From Propionibacteriaceae bacterium (GTDB lineage: Bacteria > Actinomycetota > Actinomycetes > Propionibacteriales > Propionibacteriaceae), in contig JAISCA010000007.1 in the NCBI GenBank assembly GCA_031265875.1, forward strand, positions 62,001 through 126,000: a stretch of DNA of 64,000 bases. The letters run 5' to 3'. Both the position numbers and the translations under genes were made by a program. Within the stretch, counting starts at the first letter, position 1, and each line of letters opens with the position of its first letter. The notes under the pieces are model-generated. The model was not told the origin of the DNA. It saw only the letters and a program-made list of their open reading frames with translations, and did not search any database. Shown one piece after another: positions 17,267 to 26,584 of this stretch.

Positions 17267-19828
17267 TCACAAGGCTGAGACGTGCCAGATACGGGCGATG
17301 TAGTCGCGCATGGCCCGGTCGGAGGAGAAGTAGCCGCAGCGGGCGACGTTGAGGATGGCCGAACGGGTCCAGGCTTCGCTGTCGGCGTACCGGGCCTCGA
17401 TCTCGGCTTGGACTTGGAGGTAGGAGCGGTAGTCGGCCAAGGCCATGAAGCGGTCCTCGTAGAGCAGGTTGGACACCACCGGCTCGAAGACGCTGGGGTC
17501 GCCGTCGGAGAAGGCGCCGGAGGCGATCAAATCGATGGCGGCCTTGAGGTCGGGATCGGACTCGTAGTAGGCGCTGGGGCGGTACCCGCTCTGGGCCAGG
17601 TCTTCGACCTCCGGCTCGGTCAGGCCGAACAGGAAGAAGTTGTCGTCGCCCACCAGCCGGCGGATCTCGACGTTGGCGCCGTCCTCCGTGCCGACCGTCA
17701 GGGCTCCGTTGAGGGCGAACTTCATGTTGCCGGTGCCGGAGGCCTCTTTGCCGGCCAGGGAAATTTGCTCGGACAGATCGGCGGCCGGGATCAGGCGTTC
17801 GGCCAAGGTGACGTTGTAATTGGCTGGGAAGGCAACAGTCAATACATTCTTGACGCAAGGGTCGGAGTTGACGGTCTGGGCCACGGCGTTGATCAAATGG
17901 ATGGTCCGCTTGGCGATCTGGTACCCCGGCGCGGCCTTGGCCCCGAAGACGAAGGTCCGGGGCGTGACCTGGTCGGGCCTCAACTGGCCGGACCGCAACT
18001 GCCCGTACAAGGTCACGATGTGGAGCAGTTTCAGGCTCTGCCGTTTGTACTCGTGCAAGCGCTTGACCATGACGTCGAGCAAGCCCTCCCGGGGCAGCTC
18101 GATGCCGTCGCGGCGGCGCAGGATGCGATTCAGGCGGACCTTGTTCTGGCGTTTGATCTTACGGAAGGCGGCCCGGAACTCCGGGTCCTCGGCCTGGAGC
18201 TGAAGGTCTTGCAACAGCTCCAGATCGGTCAGCCAGCCGACGCCGATGGCGTCCGTGATGAGAGCGGCCAGATCGGGGTTGGCCAGCTTGATGAAACGCC
18301 TCGGCGTGACCCCGTTGGTGACATTGGTGAAGCGGTCCGGCCACAGCTCGGCGAAGTCGGGCAGGACTTTGTCCTTGAGCAGTTGGGAGTGCAACTCGGC
18401 CACGCCGTTGACCTTGACCGCGGCCACCGTGGCCAGATTGGCCATCCGGACCGAACGTTCGGGGTAGTCCGACACGATCGACATCCGGCGCACCCGCAAC
18501 TCGTCCTGGGGCCAGCGTTGGCGGATCTGGGCGCAGAGGTCGTCGTTGATACGGCAGATGATCTCCAGGTGGCGGGGCAGGAGGCGGCCCATCAAGTCGA
18601 GCGGCCAGGTCTCCAGGGCCTCCGGCAAGAGGGTGTGACAGGTGTAATTGAAACACTTCTGGGTCAGCTCCCAGGCCCGCTCCCAAGGTAGGCCGTAGAC
18701 GTCGACCAGCAGGCGCATCAACTCCGGAATGGCGATGACCGGGTGGGTGTCGTTGAGCTGGAAGGTGACCCGCTCGGGCAGCTGTTCGGGGTCGAAGTCC
18801 TCGCCCAAGATGGCCAGACAGTCGCGCAGGGAGCAGGCCACGAAGAAATACTGCTGCTGCAGGCGCAACTCGCGGCCCTGGGGCGTCGAATCCTCCGGGT
18901 AGAGCACCTTGGTGATGTTCTCGGCGAAGGTCTGGGCCCGCACCGCCTCGGCGTAGTCGCCGGCGTTGAAGATGGCCAGATCGAAGGCCTTGGTGGCCCG
19001 CGCGCTCCACAGCCGGAGCGTGTTGGTCCAGCCGTTCTCGTAACCGGGCACCATGTAGTTGTACGGCACCCCCAGCACGTTCCAACTCGGCTTCCAACAG
19101 GCGCGATCAACTCCGTCGGCGTCTGTCGTGTGCTCGACATGGCCGCCGAAGTCGACCTGGACGGCGTACTCCGGGTGGGGGAACTCCCAGGGCGAGCCCA
19201 GCGCCAACCAGGTGTCGGGTTGCTCGACCTGACGGCCGTCGACGAAGGTCTGACGGAAGATGCCGTACTCGTAACGGATGCCGTAGCCCACACAGGGCAC
19301 CCGCATGGTGGCCAGAGAATCGATGAAGCAAGCCGCCAGCCGGCCCAGGCCGCCGTTGCCCAGCCCCGGCTCGACCTCCTGGTTGCGCAGCGAGGCCAGG
19401 CTCAGCCCGCAGGCCGCCATGGCCTCCTCCGCCACCTCGTCCAAGTCGGTCGCCAGCAGGGCGTTGTCGAGTTGGCGACCGAGCAGGTACTCGGCCGAGA
19501 GATACGACACCATCTTGGATTTGGACTCTCGCACCCGGCGCAGCGAGTCCAGCCAGCGCCCCATCATGTAGTGGCGCACGGTCCGGGCCAGGGCCAGGTA
19601 CTGGTCGTTGACGGTCGAGGTCGACAGTTGGACGCCTTGGCCGGTGTTGAGCTCGTGCAGGAACTCGCGGATGAAACCGTCCACGGTGTGGGCCGGCGCC
19701 GCCACCGGTCCGCGTGCCATCGGGCTGCTGGGGGGGAACTCCGGTCCGACGTGGCGGGTGGCGGTCTGCAATTCGTCGCTCGGAGTCAGGGGTGAGTAGG
19801 CCTCATCGGGGCCGGTCGTCTCTGTCAC
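17267..19828 (-). CDS. glgP: glycogen/maltodextrin phosphorylase
   Basis: GT35 phosphorylase that releases glucose 1-phosphate from alpha-1,4-glucans in the cytosol with pyridoxal phosphate. The PLP lysine lies in EASGTGNMKFALNG (about residue 698), and other family blocks are clear: GLGNGGLGRLAACF, YGIRYEYGIF, FQLNDTHPVIAIPELMR, NVTNGVTPRRF and RLHEYKRQ. With the GTG at 19828 the protein is 853 residues, within the usual 800-850 plus a short N-terminal tail; a GTG at 19906 would add 26 unlikely residues. It seems to be a single-gene unit, ending in a REP-like hairpin. A GH13 glucan hydrolase is encoded at 61.3 kb, so storage-glucan turnover is represented twice in the window. Confidence 0.96.
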   Translation of the reverse strand: MTETTGPDEAYSPLTPSDELQTATRHVGPEFPPSSPMARGPVAAPAHTVDGFIREFLHELNTGQGVQLSTSTVNDQYLALARTVRHYMMGRWLDSLRRVRESKSKMVSYLSAEYLLGRQLDNALLATDLDEVAEEAMAACGLSLASLRNQEVEPGLGNGGLGRLAACFIDSLATMRVPCVGYGIRYEYGIFRQTFVDGRQVEQPDTWLALGSPWEFPHPEYAVQVDFGGHVEHTTDADGVDRACWKPSWNVLGVPYNYMVPGYENGWTNTLRLWSARATKAFDLAIFNAGDYAEAVRAQTFAENITKVLYPEDSTPQGRELRLQQQYFFVACSLRDCLAILGEDFDPEQLPERVTFQLNDTHPVIAIPELMRLLVDVYGLPWERAWELTQKCFNYTCHTLLPEALETWPLDLMGRLLPRHLEIICRINDDLCAQIRQRWPQDELRVRRMSIVSDYPERSVRMANLATVAAVKVNGVAELHSQLLKDKVLPDFAELWPDRFTNVTNGVTPRRFIKLANPDLAALITDAIGVGWLTDLELLQDLQLQAEDPEFRAAFRKIKRQNKVRLNRILRRRDGIELPREGLLDVMVKRLHEYKRQSLKLLHIVTLYGQLRSGQLRPDQVTPRTFVFGAKAAPGYQIAKRTIHLINAVAQTVNSDPCVKNVLTVAFPANYNVTLAERLIPAADLSEQISLAGKEASGTGNMKFALNGALTVGTEDGANVEIRRLVGDDNFFLFGLTEPEVEDLAQSGYRPSAYYESDPDLKAAIDLIASGAFSDGDPSVFEPVVSNLLYEDRFMALADYRSYLQVQAEIEARYADSEAWTRSAILNVARCGYFSSDRAMRDYIARIWHVSAL

Positions 19829-20429
19829 CCGCCCAACGTAGCCAATCAGGCCCAACGGACCAAGGTTCCAAGTGAAGTGTCCGCCCAGCGGGCTGACGCG
19901 GCCCACCCCTGGCTCAGTCAGGTATGTCGGCCGTCATCGGCCCGGGTTCACTGGCCGCAACCCCTGGCTACGGACGCCCTGACGGGCGACCGGACCGACA
20001 AGAAGTCTGCCGCAGCTCCCTACGGGGTCGGGACGGTCGCTTGAGTCGGTCTGAAGAGTCGCCTTCGGCGGCCCTGACGTAGCTTTTGGTCGGGTACGGC
20101 CGGGTCCAGTCGTCGTATCCGCTCGATCACGTATTCCCCACCACCGACCGAGCACCTACGGCACCAGCGCCAGCCCCAGGCCAGCTGAACCCATACTCAC
20201 AGAGCACTTAGATACGATTGAGGCGAACGTCGAGGGCTCGCGCTCGTGAGTGAGCCGATTGAGTGTTTGAGACTCGTCAGAGTCCAACGACCGCCGACAC
20301 GCCGGTGGCAACTGTTCTAACTATCCGTTCGCGTGACTCGTCCCCTCCGACGGCGCCGGAGCCCCACCTGGCCGACGCACTCGCACAGCGGTGGCGAGGG
20401 GGACGACGGTTACGGCGTGAGCGGGCGGC
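19829..20429. other. 600-bp intergenic region carrying dispersed repeats
   Basis: No gene is supported. The left part (19829-20130) must hold the glgP promoter on the minus strand, but I see no convincing -35/-10 pair. The right part contains repeat pieces: ACCGACCGAGCACCTACG near 20145, CCCATACTCACAGAGCACTT near 20189 (also at 50113), and the longer element at 20211-20336. Confidence 0.5.
20211..20336 (+). repeat. 125-bp dispersed intergenic repeat, copy 1
   Basis: Begins GATACGATTGAGGCGAACGT, runs through a palindromic CTCGCGCTCGTGAGTGAG and TGAGTGTTTGAGACTCGTCA, and ends CCGTTCGCGTG. It aligns over its full length with 29426-29550, and its first 75 bases align with 30960-31035. It lies outside genes in every copy. 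Confidence 0.75.
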
Positions 20430-21158
20430 TCAGTCGGCCCAGTGGCGGCGGATGCCGGTGGCGACCCGCTCGAAGCGGGCCTGGTCCAGGCGGTCGGCTT
20501 TGCCGGACAGGCTGGCGGGGGCGATCCGGACGATGCGGTCGACCCGGGCGAAACTACGCCGGCCGCGCCGGTCCCAAGCGCCCCGGCCGACCCGGACCCA
20601 GTGGCGGCCCTGGCTGGCCTCCTGCCCAGCGTCGCGGTCGTGGTCAGTGCTGGACAGGAAGACCCCCAGCAGCCAGGACTGGTCGTAGCCGATGATCAGG
20701 ACCGGCCGGGTCTTGCCCTGGCGGTGGTCCTCCTCGTACGGCACCCAGGCCCAGACCACTTCGCCCGGGTCGGCGTCGCGATCGGCCTGAGGGGCGTAGA
20801 CGATGTCGGGGCAGCCGGGGTAGTCGCCGGGGTAGGCCGGGGGCGGCGGGCCAGCGGGCGGTCCCAGATCCCCACCGGGCCCGACCAGTCGCTGGTCGCC
20901 GGGGTAGGTCGAGGGCAGTGGAGCGGTGGGAGCCGGCTGGGGATCGGGGGTCGACCGCAGGGTGGGGGAGCCGCCGGCCGGGGGTCCGACCAAGCGGTCG
21001 TTCTGATCGTCCAGAGACGGGTCCGGCCCCGGGCCGGGGGTCGGCTTGGTCGGAGGTGGAACGGGCGGCCGGGGGCGGCGGGCCAGGCGGGCGGCCGTGC
21101 CGGTCAGGGCGGTGGCGACTCCCTTGAGCGCGGCGCCGAGCCGGCGGGGAGAGGCCAC
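20430..21158 (-). CDS. PemK/MazF-like domain protein with Pro-rich N-terminus
   Basis: 242 residues. The first 115 are Pro/Gly/Asp-rich and probably disordered. The C-terminal 125 residues resemble the small beta-barrel of PemK/MazF endoribonucleases as found in actinobacteria: GEVVWAWVPYEEDHRQGKTR followed by PVLIIG, then LGVFLSSTDHD and a basic C-terminal helix. No antitoxin gene is adjacent, and the usual short toxin length is doubled by the N-terminal extension, so a stable housekeeping RNA-binding or nuclease role is as likely as a toxin-antitoxin toxin. The GTG start lies just after the stop of the preceding proline-rich membrane protein gene, within its ribosome binding region, so the two are translationally coupled. 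Confidence 0.75.
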   Translation of the reverse strand: MASPRRLGAALKGVATALTGTAARLARRPRPPVPPPTKPTPGPGPDPSLDDQNDRLVGPPAGGSPTLRSTPDPQPAPTAPLPSTYPGDQRLVGPGGDLGPPAGPPPPAYPGDYPGCPDIVYAPQADRDADPGEVVWAWVPYEEDHRQGKTRPVLIIGYDQSWLLGVFLSSTDHDRDAGQEASQGRHWVRVGRGAWDRRGRRSFARVDRIVRIAPASLSGKADRLDQARFERVATGIRRHWAD

Positions 21159-21159
21159 C

Positions 21160-22380
21160 TCAACCGCCGATCGGACGGCGCGAGCCGTACAACACCGGGC
21201 TGGGGTCGATCGGTACGGTGGCGGGGCCGGACTGGTCCAGGCTGGCGGCGGCCAAGTGGCGCCTGACCCAGGGCAGCCAGAGCGTCCCGGCGGCCACGGC
21301 GTAAGGGATGACGGCGAAGATGGCCCAGGGTTGGAGCAGCCAACTCAGACCGGCCACTAGGACCAGTCCGATCAGCCCTCCCCAGCTGGTCCAGCTTTGG
21401 CCGCGCCAGGCGTTGTACCCCACCGCCACCGCCAGACCGATCACCATGACTGTGAGCAAGGCGATCAGCATGACCCAGAAGATGGCCCAGAACGAGGCCG
21501 GCTCAGGCTCGGTCCAAGTCAGAATGCGGGCGGATCGGTGGAAACCGCTGACGGTGGCCGCCTGCCACCAGAACAAGGCGAAGGCCCCGGCCCAGCCCGC
21601 TCCGGCCAGCCAGCAGCCGACCGCCGTCACCACCAAGGCCCGGGGCCGGCGCAACTGTCCGGTGACGGGGTTGATCGGTCGAGCGTCGGCGTCCGGCGTC
21701 GGCAGGGGCGGCCAGGTCGCGATCTCGCCCGTCGGCTGAACCGGGACCAGCCCGGCCGCGTCCGGTCCGGGGCCAGGGACGGGCGCCACGGCCTGGGTCT
21801 CGGTCCCAGTCGGGGCGGGTGCGCCCGGCTGCGGGTACGGGTACAGCCCGCTGGGGGTCGCGGTCCAGCCCAGAGCAGGCCCGGCCGGCGACTGAGTCGG
21901 GGCGGGGTAGACGGGAGCCGTCGCTTGATGAGTCGAAGGTGCGACGGGGGCGCTACCGCTGGTCTGTTCCGGCGGGGTCGGAGCCGCTGCCGCCGAGGGC
22001 GGCGGCCAGGCCCGGCGGGGGCCGCCCTGGTCCGGACCGGCCGGGGGCTGGACGGGGACCGGACCGGCCGGGATCGGCGCTGGGGACAGATCGGTTGCGG
22101 CCGGCGGTGGGGCTGGGGGCAGGTAGGCGGCGGCCGGCGGTGGGCTGGTGGGGGCGGGGTAGAGCGCCGGGGACAGCAGGGCCGGGGGCAGTTGGGTCGG
22201 GGCCGGGTAGGACGGGGTCGGTGTAGTCGGCGGGGCCGGGTAGGACGGAGCCGGTGGGGCCAGTGGGGTCGATGGCGCCAGTGGAGTCGGTGGAGTTGAT
22301 GGGGTCGGTCCAGGCGGGGGCCATCCCGAGGGCGCTGGCGGGCCAGCCGCCGGGTCGGTCTCAGGTGCGTGGTCGGTCAT
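21160..22380 (-). CDS. proline-rich multi-pass membrane protein
   Basis: 406 residues. About 235 N-terminal residues are low-complexity Pro/Ala/Thr/Ser repeats (units such as PTPSYPAP), then four hydrophobic segments fall within about 245-375 (ALVVTAVGCWLAGAGWAGAF; WAIFWVMLIALLTVMVIGLA; a Trp-rich third; WAIFAVIPYAVAAG). This architecture, a disordered cytoplasmic head on a small membrane domain, is common in actinobacterial proteins of unknown function. The start ATG at 22380 follows GAGGAG. It is the first gene of a two-gene unit with the PemK/MazF-like protein. Function not recognised. Confidence 0.75.
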   Translation of the reverse strand: MTDHAPETDPAAGPPAPSGWPPPGPTPSTPPTPLAPSTPLAPPAPSYPAPPTTPTPSYPAPTQLPPALLSPALYPAPTSPPPAAAYLPPAPPPAATDLSPAPIPAGPVPVQPPAGPDQGGPRRAWPPPSAAAAPTPPEQTSGSAPVAPSTHQATAPVYPAPTQSPAGPALGWTATPSGLYPYPQPGAPAPTGTETQAVAPVPGPGPDAAGLVPVQPTGEIATWPPLPTPDADARPINPVTGQLRRPRALVVTAVGCWLAGAGWAGAFALFWWQAATVSGFHRSARILTWTEPEPASFWAIFWVMLIALLTVMVIGLAVAVGYNAWRGQSWTSWGGLIGLVLVAGLSWLLQPWAIFAVIPYAVAAGTLWLPWVRRHLAAASLDQSGPATVPIDPSPVLYGSRRPIGG

Positions 22381-22516
22381 GGAGCTCCTCGTACTGCCGA
22401 CCCCAGCCTACCCGTCAGACTCAGGCCGGGGTCGGCCGAGCAAAGGTCTGAGAGACGAGTGGAGCCCCGGCCGTCGGCTCGGGGCTCCACTCGTCGTAGC
22501 TGTGACAGGCGCTGGG

Positions 22517-24025
22517 TCAGGGCCTCATCGAGCCGGTCTCCAGGAAACGGATATGCCAGCTCAGGGACTCGCGCAGGTCGTGCGGGGTGTGCAGGCCGTT
22601 GGCCGTCTGCTCGGCCCGCTCCAGGTAGTCCAGCAGAAGCGGCTGGTAGTCCGGGTGGGCGCAGTGCTCGATGATGGAACGGGCCCGTTTGCGCGGAGCC
22701 AGGCCGCGCAGGTCGGCCACCCCCTGCTCGGTGATGATGACCATGACGTCGTGCTCGGTGTGGTCGTGATGGGAGACCATCGGCACGATGCAGGAGATGT
22801 CGCCGCCCTTTGCCACGGACGGGGTGACGAAGCAGGAGATATAGGCGTTACGGGTGAAGTCGCCCGAGCCGCCGATGCCGTTCTGCATCCGGGAGCCCAT
22901 GATGTGGGTCGAGTTGACGTTGCCGAAGATGTCGGTCTCGATCATGCCGTTGCAGGCCACCACGCCGAGGCGACGGATCGGCTCGGGATGGTTCGAGATC
23001 TCCTGCGGCCGCAGGATGATGTGCTTGCGGTAGAACTCGGCGTTGTCGTTCATCTTCTCGGCCGCCTCCGGCGACAGGGAGAAAGCGGTGGCCGAGGCCA
23101 CGACCAACTTGCCGGCGTCGATCAGATCGACCATGCCATCCTGGATCACCTCGGTGTAGCTGGTCAGATTCTCGAAGTCGGAGTCCAACAGGCCCGCTAG
23201 CACGGCGTTGGCGATGTTGCCGACGCCGGACTGCAGGGGCAGCAGCTCCTTCGGCATCCGGCCCTGCTTGACCTCGTTGGTCAGGAAGTCGATGAAATTG
23301 GCCGCGATGGCCTTGGAGTCCTCGTCCAAAGGCTTGAAGGGGGTGTTGCGGTCGGCCGAATCGGTCTCGATCACGGCCACCACCTTGCTGGGGTCGACCT
23401 TGAGGGTGGGCTGGCCGATACGTTCGCCCGGATGGGTCAGGGGGATCGGCACATTGTCCGGCGGCAGCTCGACGCCGTAGTAGATGTCGTGCATGCCCTC
23501 CAGGTGCTCCGACTGCCAGGCGTTGACCTCCAAGATGACCCGGTCGGCCATGTCGAGGTAGACGCTGTTGTTGCCGACCGAGGAGCTGGGCACCAGATCG
23601 CCGGCCTCGGTCACAGCGGTGACCTCGATCACGGCCACGTCCAGATTGCCCAGGAAGCCCTGCCGGACCTGGGGGCCGGAGTGGGACAGGTGGATGTCGG
23701 TGTAGTCGGAGACGCCCTTGTTGATGGCGCTGCGCATGTCGGGGTCGGATTGGTACGGCATCCGGTAGGCCACGCCGCCGGTGGCGGCCAGGGCGCCGTC
23801 TAGCTCAGGGGCGGTCGAGGCGCCGGTGAAGACGCCGACTCTCAGCTCTTGGCCGTCCGCCTGGACCTGGGCGATCCGCTCGGCCAGCGCGCCGGGGAAG
23901 GCCTTGGGGTAGCCCGAGCCGGTGAAACCGGAGAAACCAATCTGGTCGCCATTGTTGATCAAGGCGGCCGCCGCGGCCGCGCTGGTGATCTTACGTTGGA
24001 ATTTCTTGCTGCGAATACGGGACAT
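22517..24025 (-). CDS. acetyl-CoA hydrolase / succinyl-CoA:acetate CoA-transferase family
   Basis: 502-residue class I CoA-transferase of the Cat1/AarC/acetyl-CoA hydrolase family. It has the N-terminal GFSGFTGSGYPKA block, a likely catalytic Glu near residue 289 in SYTEVIQDG, and the C-terminal GIGGSGDFTRNAYIS and TEQGVADLRG blocks. In propionic acid bacteria this enzyme moves CoA between succinyl-CoA and acetate or propionate, linking acetate formation to the methylmalonyl-CoA pathway; mutAB-meaB lies 10 kb away. Hydrolase versus transferase activity cannot be decided by eye. A clear AAAGGACG ribosome binding site precedes the ATG at 24025. Confidence 0.93.
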   Translation of the reverse strand: MSRIRSKKFQRKITSAAAAAALINNGDQIGFSGFTGSGYPKAFPGALAERIAQVQADGQELRVGVFTGASTAPELDGALAATGGVAYRMPYQSDPDMRSAINKGVSDYTDIHLSHSGPQVRQGFLGNLDVAVIEVTAVTEAGDLVPSSSVGNNSVYLDMADRVILEVNAWQSEHLEGMHDIYYGVELPPDNVPIPLTHPGERIGQPTLKVDPSKVVAVIETDSADRNTPFKPLDEDSKAIAANFIDFLTNEVKQGRMPKELLPLQSGVGNIANAVLAGLLDSDFENLTSYTEVIQDGMVDLIDAGKLVVASATAFSLSPEAAEKMNDNAEFYRKHIILRPQEISNHPEPIRRLGVVACNGMIETDIFGNVNSTHIMGSRMQNGIGGSGDFTRNAYISCFVTPSVAKGGDISCIVPMVSHHDHTEHDVMVIITEQGVADLRGLAPRKRARSIIEHCAHPDYQPLLLDYLERAEQTANGLHTPHDLRESLSWHIRFLETGSMRP

Positions 24026-24087
24026 ACGTCGTCCTTTCGTGGCCGGCCCAGCGCCGGCGGCTGGAACTGATCAGATCGAGTCCTACG

Positions 24088-25305
24088 CTAGTGCCCCGGC
24101 CTGGCCAAGCTGGAATTGCCCACCTGGGCGGTCGGCCGGATGACCCAGCCGGTCAGCAGCTTGGGCGTGAAGAAGGTCGACTTGGGCGGCATCAGCAAGC
24201 CCTCGCGGGCGGTCCGGACGATCTCGGTCAGCGAGGTCGGACGAATCAGGACGCCGGCCGTGTGGGCTCCGGAAGCGACTTGGCCCAAGGTCTGGTCCAA
24301 GCCGTGCTGGTAGCTGACCGTGTGGTCGAGCCCAGCCAGGGCCTGCTCCAACCAGGCCCCGTCCAAGGGCCGGACCTGGTCGAAGGCGCCGGGCCGGGCG
24401 ATCAACCATTCGGCCCGGCCGTCCGGCCAGAGCAGGATCAACCGGCCCAGCTCCACCATCTCGGTCAGGCTGGCCGGAGTTGGCCGAGCCGCCGGGGCGA
24501 AGTCGAAGGACTGGGCCAAGCGCTGGCGCAAGACGTCCGGGTCGACGCCGGCGTAGAGGCGGTGGATGGCTTCGATCGAGAGTTGGTCTTGGCTCAGCTC
24601 GTTGACGAAGGTCAGGGCCAGCTCGGCCGCCGTGTCGGTCCGGCCGCTGGCGGCCCGGACCTGGTCGCGGTAGACCCGGGCCACCCCGTAACGGTGGTGG
24701 CCGTCCGCGATCAGAACGTCGTCGCGACCGACGATCTCGGCGATGCGGGCGATCCGGTCCGGTTGGTCGACCCGCTCGACCGAGTGCTTGACGCCGTCCA
24801 GCACGACCTCGCCCAAGGCCTGGCCCGGTTCGGCCAGCGCCGCGGTCAGGCCGCTGGCCAAGGACAGGCCCCAGACGGCCGACAGGTTGGTGGCCGTGGC
24901 TTGGGTCAGGTCGAGCCGGTCGGTCGAGTCTTTGGGGGTGGTGCGCTCGTGCCGGAGCACTCCGCCGGCCGCCTCGTCGGTCACCTCCAGGCCGCCGAAG
25001 ACGCCGGAGATGACGCGCGGCGTGCCGGTGGCGTCGGTGAAGGCCATGCGATAGATGGTCAGGCTGGGCTCAGGGTCGGCCACCAAGACGCCCTGGTCCT
25101 GCCATTGGCGCAGGAGCTGAGCCGAGCGCTGGTAGCGGTCAGGCCCGCCCCGTGGCACATCTATGAAAGTGATATTGTGCTCATGGCTGGCCTGGAGGCG
25201 GTCCACGTCGCTCGGGCTGAGAACGTCGTACGGGGGGGCCAAGACGCCGGTCAGGTCGCAGCTGGGGGCGTAGCGGAGGGCGGAGAAAGGCTCGAAGCGT
25301 GGCAT
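24088..25305 (-). CDS. DUF1015 family protein
   Basis: 405 residues in the DUF1015 family. Typical blocks are the N-terminal APPYDVLS, HNITFIDVPRGG, the LRHERTTPKDSTDRLDL segment, and ADGHHRY near residue 195. Some archaeal relatives (SerK) phosphorylate free serine using ADP; the activity of bacterial members is unsettled, so I make no functional claim beyond the family. It lies upstream of, and on the same strand as, the CoA-transferase with about 60 bp between, so co-transcription is possible. No signal peptide or membrane segment. Confidence 0.88.
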   Translation of the reverse strand: MPRFEPFSALRYAPSCDLTGVLAPPYDVLSPSDVDRLQASHEHNITFIDVPRGGPDRYQRSAQLLRQWQDQGVLVADPEPSLTIYRMAFTDATGTPRVISGVFGGLEVTDEAAGGVLRHERTTPKDSTDRLDLTQATATNLSAVWGLSLASGLTAALAEPGQALGEVVLDGVKHSVERVDQPDRIARIAEIVGRDDVLIADGHHRYGVARVYRDQVRAASGRTDTAAELALTFVNELSQDQLSIEAIHRLYAGVDPDVLRQRLAQSFDFAPAARPTPASLTEMVELGRLILLWPDGRAEWLIARPGAFDQVRPLDGAWLEQALAGLDHTVSYQHGLDQTLGQVASGAHTAGVLIRPTSLTEIVRTAREGLLMPPKSTFFTPKLLTGWVIRPTAQVGNSSLARPGH

Positions 25306-25390
25306 GGCTCCACGCTAGCGGACCCGGCCGTATGGACGCATTCGGTCGTTTGGACCGTCCGGCCTGAAGCCCCGCCGAACGGAGGTGAAC

Positions 25391-25427
25391 GTCGAGGGGG
25401 TGGGGAACGAGTCCCCACCCCCTCGAC
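25391..25427 (-). terminator. perfect 16-bp stem terminator-like hairpin
   Basis: GTCGAGGGGGTGGGGA, loop ACGAG, then its exact complement. It lies between the 3' end of the minus-strand lipoprotein gene (25592) and the start of the DUF1015 gene (25305), so it most likely ends the lipoprotein transcript. There is no T-run, which is usual for actinobacterial stems. Confidence 0.65.
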
Positions 25428-25591
25428 GAGCCGGCCAGCGATCGAGTGGCGGTCCCTGTTCGGCCACCAGGACTCTGCCGGAGCCGACCGAGCCTCATTT
25501 CCCGGACTCGGGCCGGATCAGCGAAGCCCATCCCCTTGAGGGGCGACCGATCAGGTCTCTCTCGCTGGTTTGGAAACGGCCGTTCGACGTT

Positions 25592-26080
25592 TCAGGCGCC
25601 CATGCCCTGGACCGAGCTGGTCAGGTTGACATCCATGGTGTAGGCGAAGCAGTCGACCTCACGGTCGCCGTTGCCCCAGGAACCCTCGGTCGGAGACAGC
25701 CAGGAATAGTCGAACCCGGCCTCCTCCCAATTCGGGCCGACGTAGGAGTACATGACGGCCTCACAGTATTCCTCGGCCTCGGCCCTGATGTCGTACTCGT
25801 CGAAGGACGTGATGGAGACGTCGAACTTGGCGGTGAACTCGGCGTCGTGGGCCTGGCTGCAAGGCAGGGCCGCGATCTCGGAGACGGTGTCGTCGTTGGG
25901 CACGATGAAGCAATCGCCGACGGAGATGCTGAAGACGTCCAGGCCACCGCCGGAGACGATGTCGCCGTCTTCGCCCCGGTTGGCCGAAGTGTTGAACAAG
26001 GAGCACGAGGCCAGCAGGCCAGCCAGGCCGAGGGCGGCCAGACCGGCGGCGAGGCGACGGGCTAGGGTGGTCTTTTGCAT
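25592..26080 (-). CDS. septum-formation family lipoprotein
   Basis: 162 residues with a lipoprotein signal (basic start, LLASC lipobox, Cys26). The mature part resembles the Septum_form domain found in many actinobacterial secreted proteins: SVGDCFIVPND followed by ALPCSQAHDAEF, paired Cys residues, and CFAYTMD near the end. The domain name comes from a proposed link to septation; real function is unclear. It stands alone, 504 bp from the divergent ppdK, and is followed by a strong hairpin. Confidence 0.75.
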   Translation of the reverse strand: MQKTTLARRLAAGLAALGLAGLLASCSLFNTSANRGEDGDIVSGGGLDVFSISVGDCFIVPNDDTVSEIAALPCSQAHDAEFTAKFDVSITSFDEYDIRAEAEEYCEAVMYSYVGPNWEEAGFDYSWLSPTEGSWGNGDREVDCFAYTMDVNLTSSVQGMGA

Positions 26081-26584
26081 GCGGGGCCTTTCGATTCAGG
26101 TCGTCTGTAGAAGGAGTTCGTCTGAGCGAACGAGCTAGACCGCCAGATGAACGGTTTCAAAGGACACGAGGCCAAGGACGCCTCGGACGAGGAGACTCGA
26201 CTCCCAGGCCACCGCGCAGTCAACCTGCGCGCCAAGCGCTGAGGCGAGACCGCATCCGACGCGCCCTGTCACGTGGCGCTTGAAACCGGTCACCTAGAAC
26301 GTGCATAGCAGGTCGGAGACACAGATGAACGCTGACCCCCATTATCAGGTCTGAGCGGGCTCCCAGTCCAACGGAAGATGCCATCGTCAGGTCACGGTTT
26401 GCTCACAGGGCGCCCGGTCGGCCACTGATCGGCGTGGTCTACGCTTAGCCCCGACGGTCCAGCGTGGATCCAGTGTCGCGTGTCAGAAGTCCGTCACCTG
26501 ATCGCTGGCGAACGATTTCTGACATGCGGCGCCAGCCGCAACCGCCTGACCGCACCAATTTGGTCGTAAGGAGATCGCACGAAA
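26081..26584. promoter_or_regulatory. 504-bp divergent regulatory region between septum-formation lipoprotein and ppdK
   Basis: No gene is supported. It must hold both promoters. TACGCT at 26440-26445 is a possible -10 toward ppdK, without a matching -35. An inverted repeat, TGTCAGAA (26481-26488) and TTCTGACA (26517-26524), lies 60-100 bp before the ppdK start and could be an operator or leader stem. TAAGGAG at 26567-26573 is the ppdK ribosome binding site. Confidence 0.45.

Noticed and set aside
20430..21158. Complete toxin-antitoxin module
   Set aside because: No small antitoxin gene precedes the MazF-like gene; its neighbour is a large proline-rich membrane protein.
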